Source of the DNA: Diogma glabrata
Taxonomy: Eukaryota > Arthropoda > Insecta > Diptera > Cylindrotomidae
NCBI GenBank assembly: GCA_963693315.1
Contig: OY856187.1
Span: 390,935,269-390,999,268 of the forward strand
Direction: 5' to 3'
DNA: 64,000 nucleotides
This document shows, piece by piece, positions 21,176-32,984 of this stretch (its first letter is position 1; every line of letters begins with the position of its first letter). The notes under the pieces were generated by a model. The model saw only the letters and a program-made list of their open reading frames with translations, had not been told where the DNA came from and searched no databases. The position numbers and the translations under genes were made by a program.

Positions 21176-23155
21176 TAAAATGAAAGCTGCAAAAGCGGCA
21201 CTTAGAAACAAACGTAGATCATTTAATATATGGATTCATAACAAACCTTAAAACAAAACACAATATCTAAAGGCCAACAAAATATCTAACTAGATTATCT
21301 CAAACAAAAAGTATGAAATTGACAGAGCGAAAGCTTCAAAACTTACGTCCATGTCTATTCCCGACAACAGTTTCTACAGTGCCATTAATTCTTTAAATTT
21401 TGGTACCAAATCTTCTATTCCCACTATTATTGATGGTGATTCAATCGTCAATGATTCCGCTAGAAAAGCTAACTTGTTCGCTGAACGCTTTGCTCTGATC
21501 TCCACTGTTTTGGAAACTCCTAAAGAAATACCTCCAATCCAAACTTCAAGAGCTAATATGAATGAACTCCACTTCAAACCCAAAATAGTCGCTAAACTTT
21601 TTAAAGGGTTAAACATCAACAAAGCCTCAGGAATGGACAACATTCCTCCCATTATTTTAAAAACCTTTTCCAAAGAACTTGCACCAACTTTGACTAAAAT
21701 ATTCTACCAATCCTACAAATCTGGTATATTCATTCCCTCGTGCTGGAAGTTGGCAAATGTCCAGCCCGCTCCCCTAAAAGGGACCAAAATCCAATATCTC
21801 AAATTATAGGCCAATAGCTTTACTATCGGTCCTATCCAAAGTCTACGAGCCTTATATTAATACACACATTTCAAAATTTCTGGAAGTAAATCATTTAATT
21901 GCCGACAGTCAATACGGTTTCGAAACAAAAGATCAATTACCGATCTATTAAACTATGTAGCGCATTGTTCGAACAGCATACTTCATAAAGGTGGTGAAAC
22001 ATACGTTATCGCTTTAGACATCTCCAATGTGTTCAATCGAGTCTGGCATGCCAACTTAAAAGACAAGCTCCTTGCGTATGGTTTTCATCCCAATGTTGTG
22101 AAGCTGATTCAAGATTTTCTATGTAATCGATACATTTCGGTCTCCTTAGACGGATTTTCTTCTGAGTCTAAACTAATTAACGCTGGTGTACCTCAAGGCT
22201 TAGTATTGTCCCCAACCCTATTTTTGATTTATATCAACGATTTAGGCCCCTTCGTTCGCCCCTTCGAGCCCCTTCCTTCAAAAGGTAAAATTCGTGAACG
22301 AATTAATCCCGCCGGAGAGACACTGCCATAAACGTGAGTAAAGACCTAAAAAAAGTCGCCGATTGGGGTGACCAAAACCTGGTCAATTTGAACTCTACCA
22401 AAACAAAGCTGTTGATTGTTTCCAGATCAAAGACCGAGTTCTCCAAAGATATTTTATTCAGTATGTGTGATGAACCAATAGGTGAATGTAAAATCATTCG
22501 TTTATTGGGAGTCACAGTTTCAAATGACCTACTCTGGAACGATCATGTAATGGCGATGGCGAAAAGCGCGTCTAAAAAACTCGGCCTCCTAAATAGATGC
22601 AAAATAATTTTCACTCCATACCAATTGCTCCGTGGTTATAAGTCCTATATTCGTCCCTGTATGGAGTACTGTTGTCAAGTTTGGGGTGCTGCTTCTGTTT
22701 ACATCTTGGCGCTCTTCGACTTTGTTCAAAAGCGGGCTATACGAATTGTGGGATGATCGAGATATGGCATCAACGCTTGATTCCCTACAACATCATCGCA
22801 CTAACAAATATTGTTATCAACAGTGCTCAGATGAAATCAGCAATATCATGCCTCAAATTTATTCTTACCCCCGTTTCACTCGGCAATCGGCGAGCGCAAC
22901 TAGTCAAACGGTCGAGATCCTGCGCTGTCATACTGGCAGATCGCAGAAAGACTTTTTTGTCCGAACTGCATACAAATGCAATAGTTGCCGGAATCCATAG
23001 TCTCAGGTGGTTTCAATAAGCAGAGGTTTAAAAAAGCGTTCATCAACACCTAAGAACGCAAGTTGTTGTGGGACCTACGTCTTAAAAGGTATTTATGTGT
23101 TGTTGTGGCACATATTGTAAACCCTATAACACAACACTTTTTATTTTAAAAAAAA
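21176..23155 (+). pseudogene. LINE family A copy 3, longest copy, catalytic box deleted
   Basis: Begins in the linker before the RT (KAAKAALRNKRRSF), then 21351-21809: NINKASGMDNIPPIILKTF and SGIFIPSCWKLANVQP. After a stop comes RPIALLSVLSKVYE and, after a frameshift, IALDISNVFNRVWH (the usual A before F is V) and GVPQGLVLSPTLF. INDLG at 22243 then jumps directly to FEPLPSKGK, so the FADD box seen at 15985-16010 is deleted, with CCCTTCG repeated at the join. The thumb and C-terminal region follow to about 22755, then frame shifts and a missing stretch around the ADL block, ending with a single GGACCTACGTC unit and the 3' UTR hairpin plus A-rich tail (23155). Endonuclease is absent. Inactive. 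Confidence 0.9.
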
Positions 23156-25446
23156 TAAATAATGAAGTGACCGTTCAAGGTCAGTGACGGAGCGCTGATA
23201 TGTATTGACTGATAGCACATTTGGGGTGCACTGTAAATACTGAGCTAACATCATTATAAACCATAAGTAGTCAAATAGAGTTTTGGTGTCTAAATTTTAT
23301 TGTCTATCCACGTGAAATGGATTATTTATATCCAAAGCAATCCTATCAAGCTTCCAAGCATCCGATAGAGGTCCACTGGATAGTCGAGATAAAAGGTAAT
23401 AAAGAACATTTTATTATTAAGGTTGATAAGATATTTTAATTGAAAATAAACCACAGTAAATCGATATGATTTGTTAGCGTAAATAATTAGGGAATAGTTG
23501 TGATATGATGGCTTATCACTCTTGAGAAACATGGTGGTGAGTTCACGATGTTTTTCATTTTATTTTAAATTTGCAGAGGTTGTAGAAGTTGTGTAAAAGT
23601 TGGTCACCAAGATTCACGTCCGCTAGAGCTAGCGCATTGTGAATGTAGGTTTGCGTGCAAGACCAACTGGTAGACCTGCACGATCTACCAGACCTCATAT
23701 TACAAGATGGTGTCCAACGGGGCCTCTGGAGCGACAATGTTTCGGTCTTTGGATTCAAACAAAGTTATTCTAAAGAGACTACTAATTTTTCATTCGGTTT
23801 TAATTTTTTAAAACTATAATAGTGTTTATGTTAAATTTATTTGTGTTTTTGTGTACCTTATAGGAGTAAGTATTAGCCCTTCAGTGTATCAGTGTAATGG
23901 TTATCGGGACGTTACAATCCCGCGAACTTCGTGTTAAAGTAAAGTTGTTGTTTCGTCGAGAAGGTCAGGGATGACGTAACAAGCAGGAAATAGACCTGGT
24001 TGGTTATTGGTAGTTCCCGTTAATACCATTCGAATGTCTCTTTAGGCTCTGAGTCCTCTGCAGAATGGACACTTTACAATGCAATGCTCAGTTCAATGGT
24101 TGAGACTATTGTCTTCAAATTAAATATGTCCGTCTGTCCTTCGTACCACGGTTACTGCATCCAAAGAATACCAGTCCTAACACCTTTTTCACAATACAGG
24201 TAGTTTGGGTATTTTTGTTGGACTGACAGAAAACATATGATCGAAAATGCTAGCCCTTGGCTTTCTCAGCCCTAGACCTCATATGTTTGACTTTCGAACA
24301 GATGTCATCACCTTAACAGCCTTTCAAATAATATTCAAATAATTTTTTTTCTTTTGTTTTGTATAATTTTAATAATTTTTTTTGGAACTAGAAAAGTTTT
24401 TACTAATATTGTGTAAGTTAGAATCAGTAATCAATTATTTGTTGCTGATTTTTAAAGATTAGTGTGATATGAAAATTTTTGAATTTGGAGAATGGTTTGT
24501 GAGTAGTTTTTGGTAGTAATTTTGTTATAAGACTTTGGAAACTTTTTGATTTTATATAATTTTTTTTTATATTTTAACATTTTAAAATAATTTTTAGTAT
24601 TTGAGTAGTTTTAGAATTAAGTGAATGTTGGTAATTTCTTTGTTGGTAAGCTTTATTATTTTGAATAATTGTTTTAAGTATTTGTAGGTTTTAGGCATTT
24701 TATTGTAATATTGTAATATTGAAATTTTTTGTTTTGTAAATTTTTAATAATTGCCTTTTGTTTGTGTATTTTTTGTTTGACTTGTTAGAATTTTGATATT
24801 TTTTGGAAAATTTTGAATTGTTTTTAGAAAATACGTTTTTAAAATTTTTGTTAAGTTTTTGGATAACATTTATTGATTTGAAGTTTTTTGTTATTATGAA
24901 TTTTTTGGTAAATTTTAAATTTTTTGTGTAAATTTTGAAATTCTTTAATTTTAAATTTTTAAATAGTTTTGATTTTTTTTTTGTAATTCTAAGGATCAAT
25001 AATTTTAAATAATGTTTTGAATTTTTGTGTTTTATTTATTAAATTTTTAGTATTTTTTGAGCTTTGATTTCTTATGAAATCTTTAAATTTTATTTTGATA
25101 ATCTGGTTTTTGAAAATTGGTTTTGTTTTTTTTTTGTATTTCTAATTACAACCGCAAAGGTAAGATAGGTCCTCCAGACTTATTCCTAACTAATAACGTA
25201 TTCCTAACTTAATATTACGTCGTGAGTGGTGAAATGACACGGCCCGGATCTTGTTGACCCCTTTTCGAAACGATTGGAAATGAATAAAGAGTAAAAATTG
25301 GCTAAAACAATAAATATTTTTTACGTAATATTAACATATTTTTCGTATGACATTATTTCCCGTGTGTGGTGCAATATTCAAATTTCACAAAAACCAATTT
25401 TCAAAGCCTTCAAATTTTAATCAAACCATACCACAAAAAGTAATCA
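23156..25446. other. No recognisable gene; T-rich low-complexity tract 24340-25140
   Basis: 23560-24330 is GC-richer and contains small dyads (for example TGGTAGACC...GATCTACCA at 23669-23693) but no conserved frame or tRNA I can support. 24340-25140 is T/G-rich low complexity; the Lys/Asn-rich minus-strand frame there (24700-24999) is a composition artefact. Confidence 0.5.
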
Positions 25447-25627
25447 GTAGCCCTATTCCGGTACATCGTGAAATACGAATTAAGAAATAAATTAAAGCAA
25501 TTTTTTCATAACTAGTATTCCGTGTCGCAAGAAATAACAAATTCGTATTAGAAAATATTTCTTTATTTCATTTATTGCCCTTTTTTCTCAATGCCCAATT
25601 CCCAGGGAAATGCCGGAATAGGAGTAC
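25447..25627. repeat. 180-bp MITE with CCTATTCCGG ends, copy 1
   Basis: Begins GTAGCCCTATTCCGG and ends CCGGAATAGGAGTAC, inverted terminal repeats of about 15 bp with two mismatches. Internal AT-rich sequence has no ORF. Followed after one base by a second copy in the same orientation. Confidence 0.75.
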
Positions 25628-26148
25628 AGTAGCCCTATTCCGGTACATCGTGAAATAGAAATTGAGAAATAAATTATAGAAATTTTTTCATAACTAGTAT
25701 TCCGTGCCGCGAAAAATAACAAATTTGTATTACAAAATTTACTTCGGTCTGAAAGACCTAAGTATTACATTCATGAGCCAAAAGTGAAATTCTTACCCCC
25801 ACTTTTTTTGGCATTTCTCGACGTTTTAGGACCTACTGATTCTAAAAAAGCAATAAAAATATGTATGTCTGTCTGCCGGCTGTCACAACCTACGAAATCT
25901 AGAAAACCCCTGGACGGATTTCAATTTTTTTTTCTAAAAATAGGTTTACTCAATGGGAAGACCCGAAAGGACGATGTGTTCGATAAATGTACCGGGAATG
26001 TGTCAAAAAAATCGAAAAGGTGTCAAAACAAGGAAATTTGCATATTTTTTGCTTAAAAAACGTTCATTTTAAGTGATTACGAGTAGGAACATTAAATTTG
26101 GAGAAATCTTGATGGTCGGGATTGGTATGTGAGACCAAAATCTAGATT

Positions 26149-26645
26149 ATTGCATTATAAGTTTGTCAAAAAAATGTTGTCAAGTGTGTCAAAAGAAAGA
26201 TTTTTATTTATTTTTTTACCCAATTTTTTGGAAAACAAGAAAATTGTTGGTTTGAAATGAAATTTTATTATTATTATTGAGAATTATGGCATCATAAGTT
26301 TATCAGAAAAATGTTGTCAAGTGTGTCAAAAGATTTTTAATTAGTTTTTTACCCAATTTTTTGGAAAAAAATAAAATTGTTTCTTTGAAATGAAATTTTA
26401 TTATTATTATTGAGAATTATGGCATTAAAAGTTTGTCAAAACATGTTGTCAAGTGTGTCAAAAGAACGGTTTTTATTTATTTTTTACCCAATTTTTTACA
26501 AAAAAATAAAATTAATGATTTGTGACATGTTATTTTATTATTATTATAGAGAATTATGGCATTATAAGTTTGTCAAAAAATAATGTCAAGTGTGTCAAAA
26601 AATGATTTCATTTATTTTTTTAGCCAATTTTTTGGAAGAAAATGT
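26149..26645. repeat. ~135-bp tandem repeat, about 3.7 units
   Basis: Units begin at ATGGCATTATAAGTTTGTC-like phrases at 26149, 26286, 26419 and 26556, each with GTCAAGTGTGTCAAAAGA, TTTACCCAATTTTTTGGA and (ATT)n. Units differ by small indels and substitutions. Confidence 0.85.
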
Positions 26646-26649
26646 AGCT

Positions 26650-27110
26650 GTTTTTATGACGTAAATGTAATTTAAAATGAAATTGGACATGGAAATTTTT
26701 GAATTTGTTATAGTTTTGGAAATATTTTTAAAATTTTGAAAAAGTTTGTATTTTTGATTTTGTAATAATTTTTACAATATTTTTAGAATTTCGGCAAAAG
26801 TTTCAATTTTTGATTTTGTAAGAATTTTTGGAATATTTTTAGAATTTTGGAAAGTTTTAATTTTTGATATTATTATAATTTTTGGAATTTTGAAAAAATT
26901 TTCAATTTTTGATTTTGTAATAATTTTTGCAATATATTTAGAATGTTGGAAAAAGTTTGAATTTTTAAGAATTTTTGAAATATTATTGGAATTTAGAAAA
27001 AATTTAAATATTTGATATTATTCTAATTTTTGGAATATTTTTGGAATTTTGAAAAAGTTTGGTTTTATTTAATTTAACAATATTTTTGGAATTTTGATTA
27101 TAATTTTCCG
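26650..27110. repeat. T-rich degenerate tandem array (~60-bp period)
   Basis: Variants of AATATTTTTAGAATTTTGG, AAAAGTTTGAATTTTTGA and TTTTGTAATAATTTTTGG recur. The same array occurs on the opposite strand at 39355-40077. Confidence 0.7.
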
Positions 27111-27389
27111 GCAACGTATTGATGTTTCGTGTTAGTTTTGTAATAAATTTTTAATAGAGATAAAAAATACTAGTACTTTAACAAAGAGTTTTGTTTGATA
27201 TACATCGCTGCCCAAAACTAAAAACCATGTCCTCATAAAAGTTTTTTGCCGAAAACTATATCAAAATCCTTAACCCAGACCGAAGTCTTGATATCTCAGA
27301 GCTGTGAGATTTCAGCCCCTCCATATTTTCTTTATTTCATTTATTGCACATTTTTCTCAATTCCCAGGGAAATGCCGGAATAGGCGTAC

Positions 27390-28224
27390 AGAGGACGTAA
27401 TTTTGACTATTTTTGTGTACCGATTTGTATCGACACATGGATTTAATTTAATCTAGAGATGGCCCAAATTGAAATTTTATTTCTAACAATAAACATTTCC
27501 AAAGTTAACTAATCCAAGTTTTAATCAAAACCGTACTACAAAAAGTAATCAATAGGTAATTTTGACCGTTTAACATAATTTCCCTTGTAGCTTGTGTATT
27601 TTGCGAATAGAAAATTTGCCATTTTACGGATAGCCATGGCTGACACATGGATGAGCATGTGTCTGAGACATCTGTGACGTCTATAACCTGTGCTACACCT
27701 ATGCGTCTACCCGCGTGACACCCGTTTGGTGTTAATAGTGTCGCTCTAACAAAAATCAAAACTTCTAAAAATTGAACATGTATTTAATATCAATTTTGCG
27801 TTTTTTAAGGAGTTTTTATTATTCGTATTATTATTATTATTATGAATTGAATTAAAAAAATTAACATAAAAATAAAAAATAAAAAACTTAAAATGAATTT
27901 AAAAATAAAATAAATATAAAAACTTCTAAGAACCACAAAAAACCAACTGATTACTAAATTTTATGACAAAAATTGTAAAAAAAAAATAATTCTGACCTTG
28001 ACCCTCTTGCCAACCTGCCAAAACCCATGGCTCTACAGTCTACAATCTTAAAAACACTCTAAAGTTGTATATGAATAATGCAAACAATTAAAACTAAGTG
28101 AAACATTTGTGTTAAGCTTTTTTTATATCCGATAAAAGAACTTCAATTTTATCTCTTTTACTATAAAATCTAAATATATATATCTTCAAAGTCATATCAA
28201 CAAAATCAACATAGAATTTCATTT
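27390..28224. other. No recognisable gene
   Basis: A GC-richer patch at 27600-27740 contains short self-similar words (GACACATGGATGAGCATGTG) but no conserved frame. (ATT)n at about 27820-27845. The rest is A-rich. Confidence 0.5.
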
Positions 28225-28585
28225 TTTAAACACAAAGCATTTTTTTTTCAAGAAATTTGGAATTTTAGGTTTCCATATTTTACTTCATAAAAAAAATGTA
28301 TTCCGTTTGATTATGTTTTTTTTGTGTATACATATTTTTGCTTCAGGGTGCAGAAATTCTAAAAATTATTGAATAAAAAAATGATGCAAACCTTTTTTTC
28401 TTTGGTTAAAAAATTATAAGAATTTGGTATTTCATAACCAAGCCAAAAAATTTAATGAATTTTATTTATGGTACAAAGTGAGTTGAGCTTGTGAAATGAA
28501 TTAAAAAATTGATTAAAAGACACATAAATACGGAGTTGAAACCAAATGACTTTTACAACATACCTTCAAACAATAACTGAAAAGT
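28225..28585 (+). repeat. Dispersed repeat E, copy 1
   Basis: Colinear with 50362-50705 on the opposite strand, for example CTTCAGGGTGCAGAAATTCT, GGTACAAAGTGAGTTGAGC and ACATACCTTCAAACAATAAC, with small indels. No ORF. Class unknown. Confidence 0.75.
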
Positions 28586-29879
28586 TCAAAGTAATTTATT
28601 GACTGTTAAACAGACGTTCTGTTAATAATACACAAACAAATTTATTCATTTAATGAAATTCCTAATAGTATAAACTTGTATAAGCTCGTTATTGTTTACA
28701 AAAAAACCCCTCTACCAACTTCAACTTTACCTCTTCCCTAATTAAAAAAACAATTCTTTTTACCCCATTCTCATATTATCCATAAATATTTCAAAAAATT
28801 TCCATTTAAAACTAAAACAATAATTTCAATAACAAATAAAACAACTTTTTATTTAAAAAAAAATTATCTTAGCGAAAAACGGAAAATTAATGATGAAAAT
28901 GGAAAAACATTGTATATTTTGTTTGGTTTTTAAAATTAATAGGTCCAATGGGAATTTTTCGTTGATGATACAAACAAAACAATATGTGATCATAAAATTT
29001 TCTTTTATTTCACTTCTATTTATTTTTCACGAATTTATTTTTTGTTGTGTTTTATTTGGTTATGTTAAATGTGTGTTTATGTGTCAAGAGTGTCATGTAT
29101 TTATTTGAATACGTTTTGTGTGAAGGTCGTATAAGCTACTCACTTTTACGATTCGCATTAAAGTTTTACGATTAAACATGGTTTGATAATCCGAGTGATT
29201 CTTAACATCAGTATGAAATGGTCTCTGTATTAAAATTGTCTATCAGGTTTAATATAAAGTTAAAGTAGATGTCATTAACCGCTCCAATAATATTATTCCG
29301 TTTCAAACTACAATTCTGAAACATTACCTATATAAACGTAAACAATCAATAGCAAATTTATTTAGTTTTATAAATCTAACTAATTTTTATAATTCAAAAC
29401 AACTGTCTAAAAAATTCATAATTAATTACAATTTATTTTAATTTTTGTAATCAATCAATCTATCAAATCCGTCAATTCAAAATGAATAAATCTTAAAAAA
29501 AAAAATTTAATTTTTCCCAACCCAACATTCTATTCGAAACTATTTGTTTTACAATTTTCTAATCGTGATTGACAAATTATACTCCGTAAAGAACATCTCA
29601 ATCCGTTTTTCAATTTAAAATTATCGAAAGTTATAGAAATTGTTAGCTAATTCCTAGAAAATTATTTTTATGATAGTATTCCGGTTGTTTGGGTCGAACG
29701 TAAAATTTGATTTTCATTCGAACCTCGTAGTCCACACAAAAGTTGCCTTTGGAATAAGTAATAAATTTCCAATCACAAACTTATCATCGTTATCTCGCTC
29801 ATACGTCATTCAAAAATTGCAAACTAAAAATTTAAATAAAATAACACATATAGTAAGTTTTACTTAAAATTTTGATCCC
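28586..29879. other. AT-rich, no recognisable gene
   Basis: Frames at 28890-29108 and 29670-29867 have no motifs. Nothing else supported. Confidence 0.5.
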
Positions 29880-30250
29880 AAATAGTATATTATTGAATTA
29901 GGAGCTAAAGTTATACTTTTTGGGTTGAGTCTAGAGTTTGGCGGCCGACTGTAGGGAGGCCGACAATTATAGACGAAACACAAAAAGTCACTTTAGCTCC
30001 AAGTTCACTACACTTTTTTTTCGGCAAACGTTTAAATTTGTTTAAAAATATGAAATTAATGCATCAAATTTTTTATAAATGTTTTAGGTAATAAATTTTT
30101 TGAAATTAATTTTTTTTGATTTTAATTCATTAAAATGAACTGAAATGCATTCTGTTTTGAACAAATTAATAATATCATGTTATTTTACTTTACTGCCGCC
30201 GTAAAAATATGAAAATTACTTTACATGAAATTGTTTTATATGAAAAAATT
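29880..30250 (+). repeat. Dispersed repeat F, copy 1, with 112-bp hairpin
   Basis: 29895-30006 folds back on itself: GAATTAGGAGCTAAAG pairs with CTTTAGCTCCAAGTTC and TTTGGCGGCCG with its partner around a CTGTAGGGAG centre. Then come TTTCGGCAAACG, an A/T tract and ACTTTACTGCCGCCGTAAAA. The same order occurs on the minus strand at 42545-43080. Confidence 0.8.
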
Positions 30251-30289
30251 ACTTTATATAGAAGATTACTTAGAAAATTACTTTATATT

Positions 30290-30725
30290 GTCCCAAACCC
30301 ACCCTACCACCCATCCACAACCCATATCCAATACGACATCCACATCCCTTCATATTTCTCCGATTGTTTATACCTCCTTAATATATATATAGAAAATCTT
30401 TCTAACAAAATAGAAAGAGTCCTCAAAGACTTCATTCCGTTAGACAAGATCAAAATTACTTTCCGTTCAGGTAATACGAACCATCAGAAATATTTCACAA
30501 GACTCAAAGATAAAACAGAAACAAGTAAAACTTGCAAAACCATTTACAAAGTTAACTGCAAAGACTGCCTCGCATGTTATTGGGGAATCTATTATTATTA
30601 CATTGGGGAATCTTCTCAATATCTCCACAAACGAATGTCTCAACACACAGCCAATTACAAAAGAATGTTAAAATCTCCGTCTATTACGACTGTTACTAGA
30701 AATACCACAATTCCAACCTCACCCT
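30290..30725 (+). pseudogene. Penelope-like element C-terminus (GIY-YIG endonuclease)
   Basis: The open frame reads YIENLSNKIERVLKDF, KYFTRLKDKTETSK, TIYKVNCKDC, then YYYIGESSQYLHKRMSQH, matching the linker and GIY-YIG endonuclease module at the end of Penelope-like retroelements. The module cuts target DNA for element insertion. The spacing between the Cys pair and YIGE is abnormal: a 12-base word ATTGGGGAATCT is duplicated (about 30580-30611), adding roughly nine residues. The reverse transcriptase that should precede it is absent. The frame runs directly into LINE C at 30727 and so ends with non-Penelope codons. Confidence 0.85.
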
Positions 30726-30726
30726 C

Positions 30727-32580
30727 TCTCCGCCAAGGCTGTTCGAGGAAATTTTTGTAAGTCTTCTATACCTCCTCTTATTGATAGAGATATACCTGTT
30801 ATTGACCCCAAAGAAAAGGCTAATTTATTAGGTAACTGTTTCTCGTTAAATTCTACATTAGTAGAACCCAATTTCATACCTATACCAATTCCTAGAGTTT
30901 CTAACAAAATGGGGCGGATTATATTTTTCGTAAAAATGTCACTCGGAAAATGCTCTTACAAATCAATACTAATAAGGCATCTGGACCTGATATCATTCCT
31001 CCAATTATCCTTAAAACTTTTGCTAAAGAGTTGGCGCCAATTCTAACTAAAATTTTCTATTTGTCATATAAGAAAGGGATTTTTCCTGATATATGGAAAA
31101 TGGCTAATGTACAACCAGTTCCAAGAAAGGTGCTAAAACGGATCCAAGAAACTACAGACCTATATCAATTTTGTCTGTTGTTTCTAAGGTATTTGAGAAA
31201 TATATTAATTTTAATATTATGAGCTTCTTAGAGTCGTCAAAATTACTTAATGAAAGACAATACAGATTCCGTAAAGGAAGAGAGACGGGAGATTTACTCT
31301 CTTTTGTCACGCATATCTGGAACAAGTCGCTTGAAAACCATGGTGAGACTTTTGGCGTTGCACTTGATGATATTGCCAAAGCATTTGACAAAGTATGGCA
31401 CAACCATCTTATTTGCAAATTGAGATGCTACGGCTTAGATGAGCAACTTATTTCTTGGTTATAAAGCTTTATTTCCGAGCCCAAATTTCAGGTCAATGTT
31501 GATGGTGTTTCATCGAATATCTTTTCAACTAACGCTGGTGTTTCTCAAGGTTCCGCTTTATCACCTACTCTTTTTCTTCTCTATATTAATGACTTGCTAG
31601 GTTCAACAGTTAATCGCATCCATAGTTTTGCTGATGGTAGCACACTTCTTGCGTCACATGAAATGCAAAATTTGTATGCACCATCAAATCTTAATGTCGC
31701 TAGATCAAACTTGATAGAGTCATTAAATATTGATTTAAAAACCATCTTAGATTGGGGAGTTGCTAACAGTGTTGAATTAATCACAAGCAAAACTCAAGTT
31801 TGCTATTTTTCTAGGTTATCAACACCTAATCCATTTTTATTAAAGTTTGATTCAAATATTCTTGAAGAGAAAGAATCTATTAGACTTCTAGGAGTTGAGA
31901 TTGAAAATAGTATGAAATGAAATTCTCATATTTTTAGCCTAGCAAAGAACGCTGTTTAAAAATTAGGATTTTTGGGTCGTTGTCGTAAGGTTTTTAATAG
32001 CGAGCAGCTTCTTTTAATATATAAATCATTTATTCGTCCCTGCATGGAGTATTGTTCTCACATATGGGGTGGAGTCTACATAAGTAGTTTGAAATATCTT
32101 GATTCTATACAGCGGAGAGCTGTTAAATTGATCGGCAACTTGACTCTTACTAACGAGCTTGATTCCTTGCAACATAGAAGAGAAGTCGCTGATTTGAAGG
32201 TATTTTACAAATATATTATGGACGAACGGACGTCTGCGGAGATCAAATCGATTTTGCCTGAACCAGTAAATTTCGCGCGTTTTACTAGAGCATCAATACC
32301 ATCCCATCTTTTTACGGTTCGAGTGATTAGGTGTAGAACAATCGCTTTTCAACGCGATTTTTTTAACAGAGTTTCTCATCTCTGGAATGCCTTACCGGCG
32401 TGGGTCTTTCCTGATAATTTTAATCCTCAAATCTTTAAGATTAACATTAATAAATTCCTCAAAGAAAATTGAATAATACTTTCAAGCCCTAGTTCCTTAG
32501 TTAGCATGGTATCTTCAGATATTCAGAGACGTTGATCTTTATTGGTTAACACTAAACATGCCTAACATAGAATAAAAAAA
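30727..32580 (+). pseudogene. LINE family C copy 1, RT with broken catalytic box
   Basis: Starts within the pre-RT linker (SAKAVRGNFCKSSIPPLIDR), then NTNKASGPDIIPPIILKTF, GIFPDIWKMANVQPVP, frameshift, PISILSVVSKVFEK, RQYRFRKGRETGDLLSF, ALDDIAKAFDKVWH and AGVSQGSALSPTLFLLYIND. Next comes FADGSTLL where FADD is expected: the second catalytic Asp is Gly. Stops lie near 31464, 31920 and 31960. The thumb and C-terminus (RCRKVFNSEQLL, SFIRPCMEYCSHIWGG, SLQHRREVADLKVFYK, W-N-A-L-P) end at 32472, followed by a 3' UTR (GTTAGCATGGTATCTTC, CACTAAACATGCCTAAC) and an A-run. Related to but distinct from family A. Endonuclease missing; inactive. Confidence 0.9.
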
Positions 32581-32984
32581 AGCAAACTATTTATAACTTA
32601 AATTGGCATGTAATAGTATATAATAATAAATAATAATATTTGAAGAAGCAAATTTAAAAATAATTTAAATCTTGAAATTTTTCAAGGTTTTGGTTATTAA
32701 AATATTGGTATAAGAAACACGTTGTCTCTAAAGTATTATTATTAAAAGTTCGACCTGAGTTTAGTGCAAATCAGACTAGTTGCTGCAAACGCACGTTTGA
32801 TTTCGACACCTGTTGTTCGTATACCCATACTAATTTATTAAAAACTTTCTCAAAATATTTGCCACGAATGTTTTGTTCTTGGAAAAAGTCAATTTAACTT
32901 TTAATAATATTTGTGAATCCCTTACTACTTTTCACAAAATGTTTTTTTCAATTTCTGTTCATTTGTTTTTTTTTTATTTATTGA

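Larger units (their letters stand above)
25739..27322. mobile_element. 1.58-kb repeat inserted in MITE copy 2
   Basis: Starts ACTTCGGTCTGAAAGACC and near the other end contains AGACCGAAGT (about 27279-27288), the complement of the first ten bases, followed by the hairpin ATCTCAGAGCTGTGAGAT. The first 140 bp recur at 63795-64000. The interior is made of tandem and low-complexity repeats; the plus-strand frame at 25784-26056 has no motif. Subterminal inverted repeat plus 3' hairpin recall non-autonomous Helitron-type elements, but no clear CTRR end is visible, so the class is open. Confidence 0.55.
25629..27389. repeat. MITE with CCTATTCCGG ends, copy 2, interrupted
   Basis: The left part (25629-25738) and right part (27323-27389, ending CCGGAATAGGCGTAC) together match copy 1. 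The junctions, ATTACAAAAT on the left and ATTTTCTTTATTTCATTT on the right, are adjacent in copy 1. Confidence 0.75.

Noticed and set aside
23900..23950. Possible tRNA-derived SINE head (ATGGTTATCGGGACG)
   Set aside because: A-box-like word only; no convincing B box or cloverleaf could be drawn.
24700..24999. 99-codon minus-strand frame rich in Lys, Asn and Phe
   Set aside because: It lies in T-rich low-complexity DNA; the residues simply reflect A-rich codons and no motif is present.
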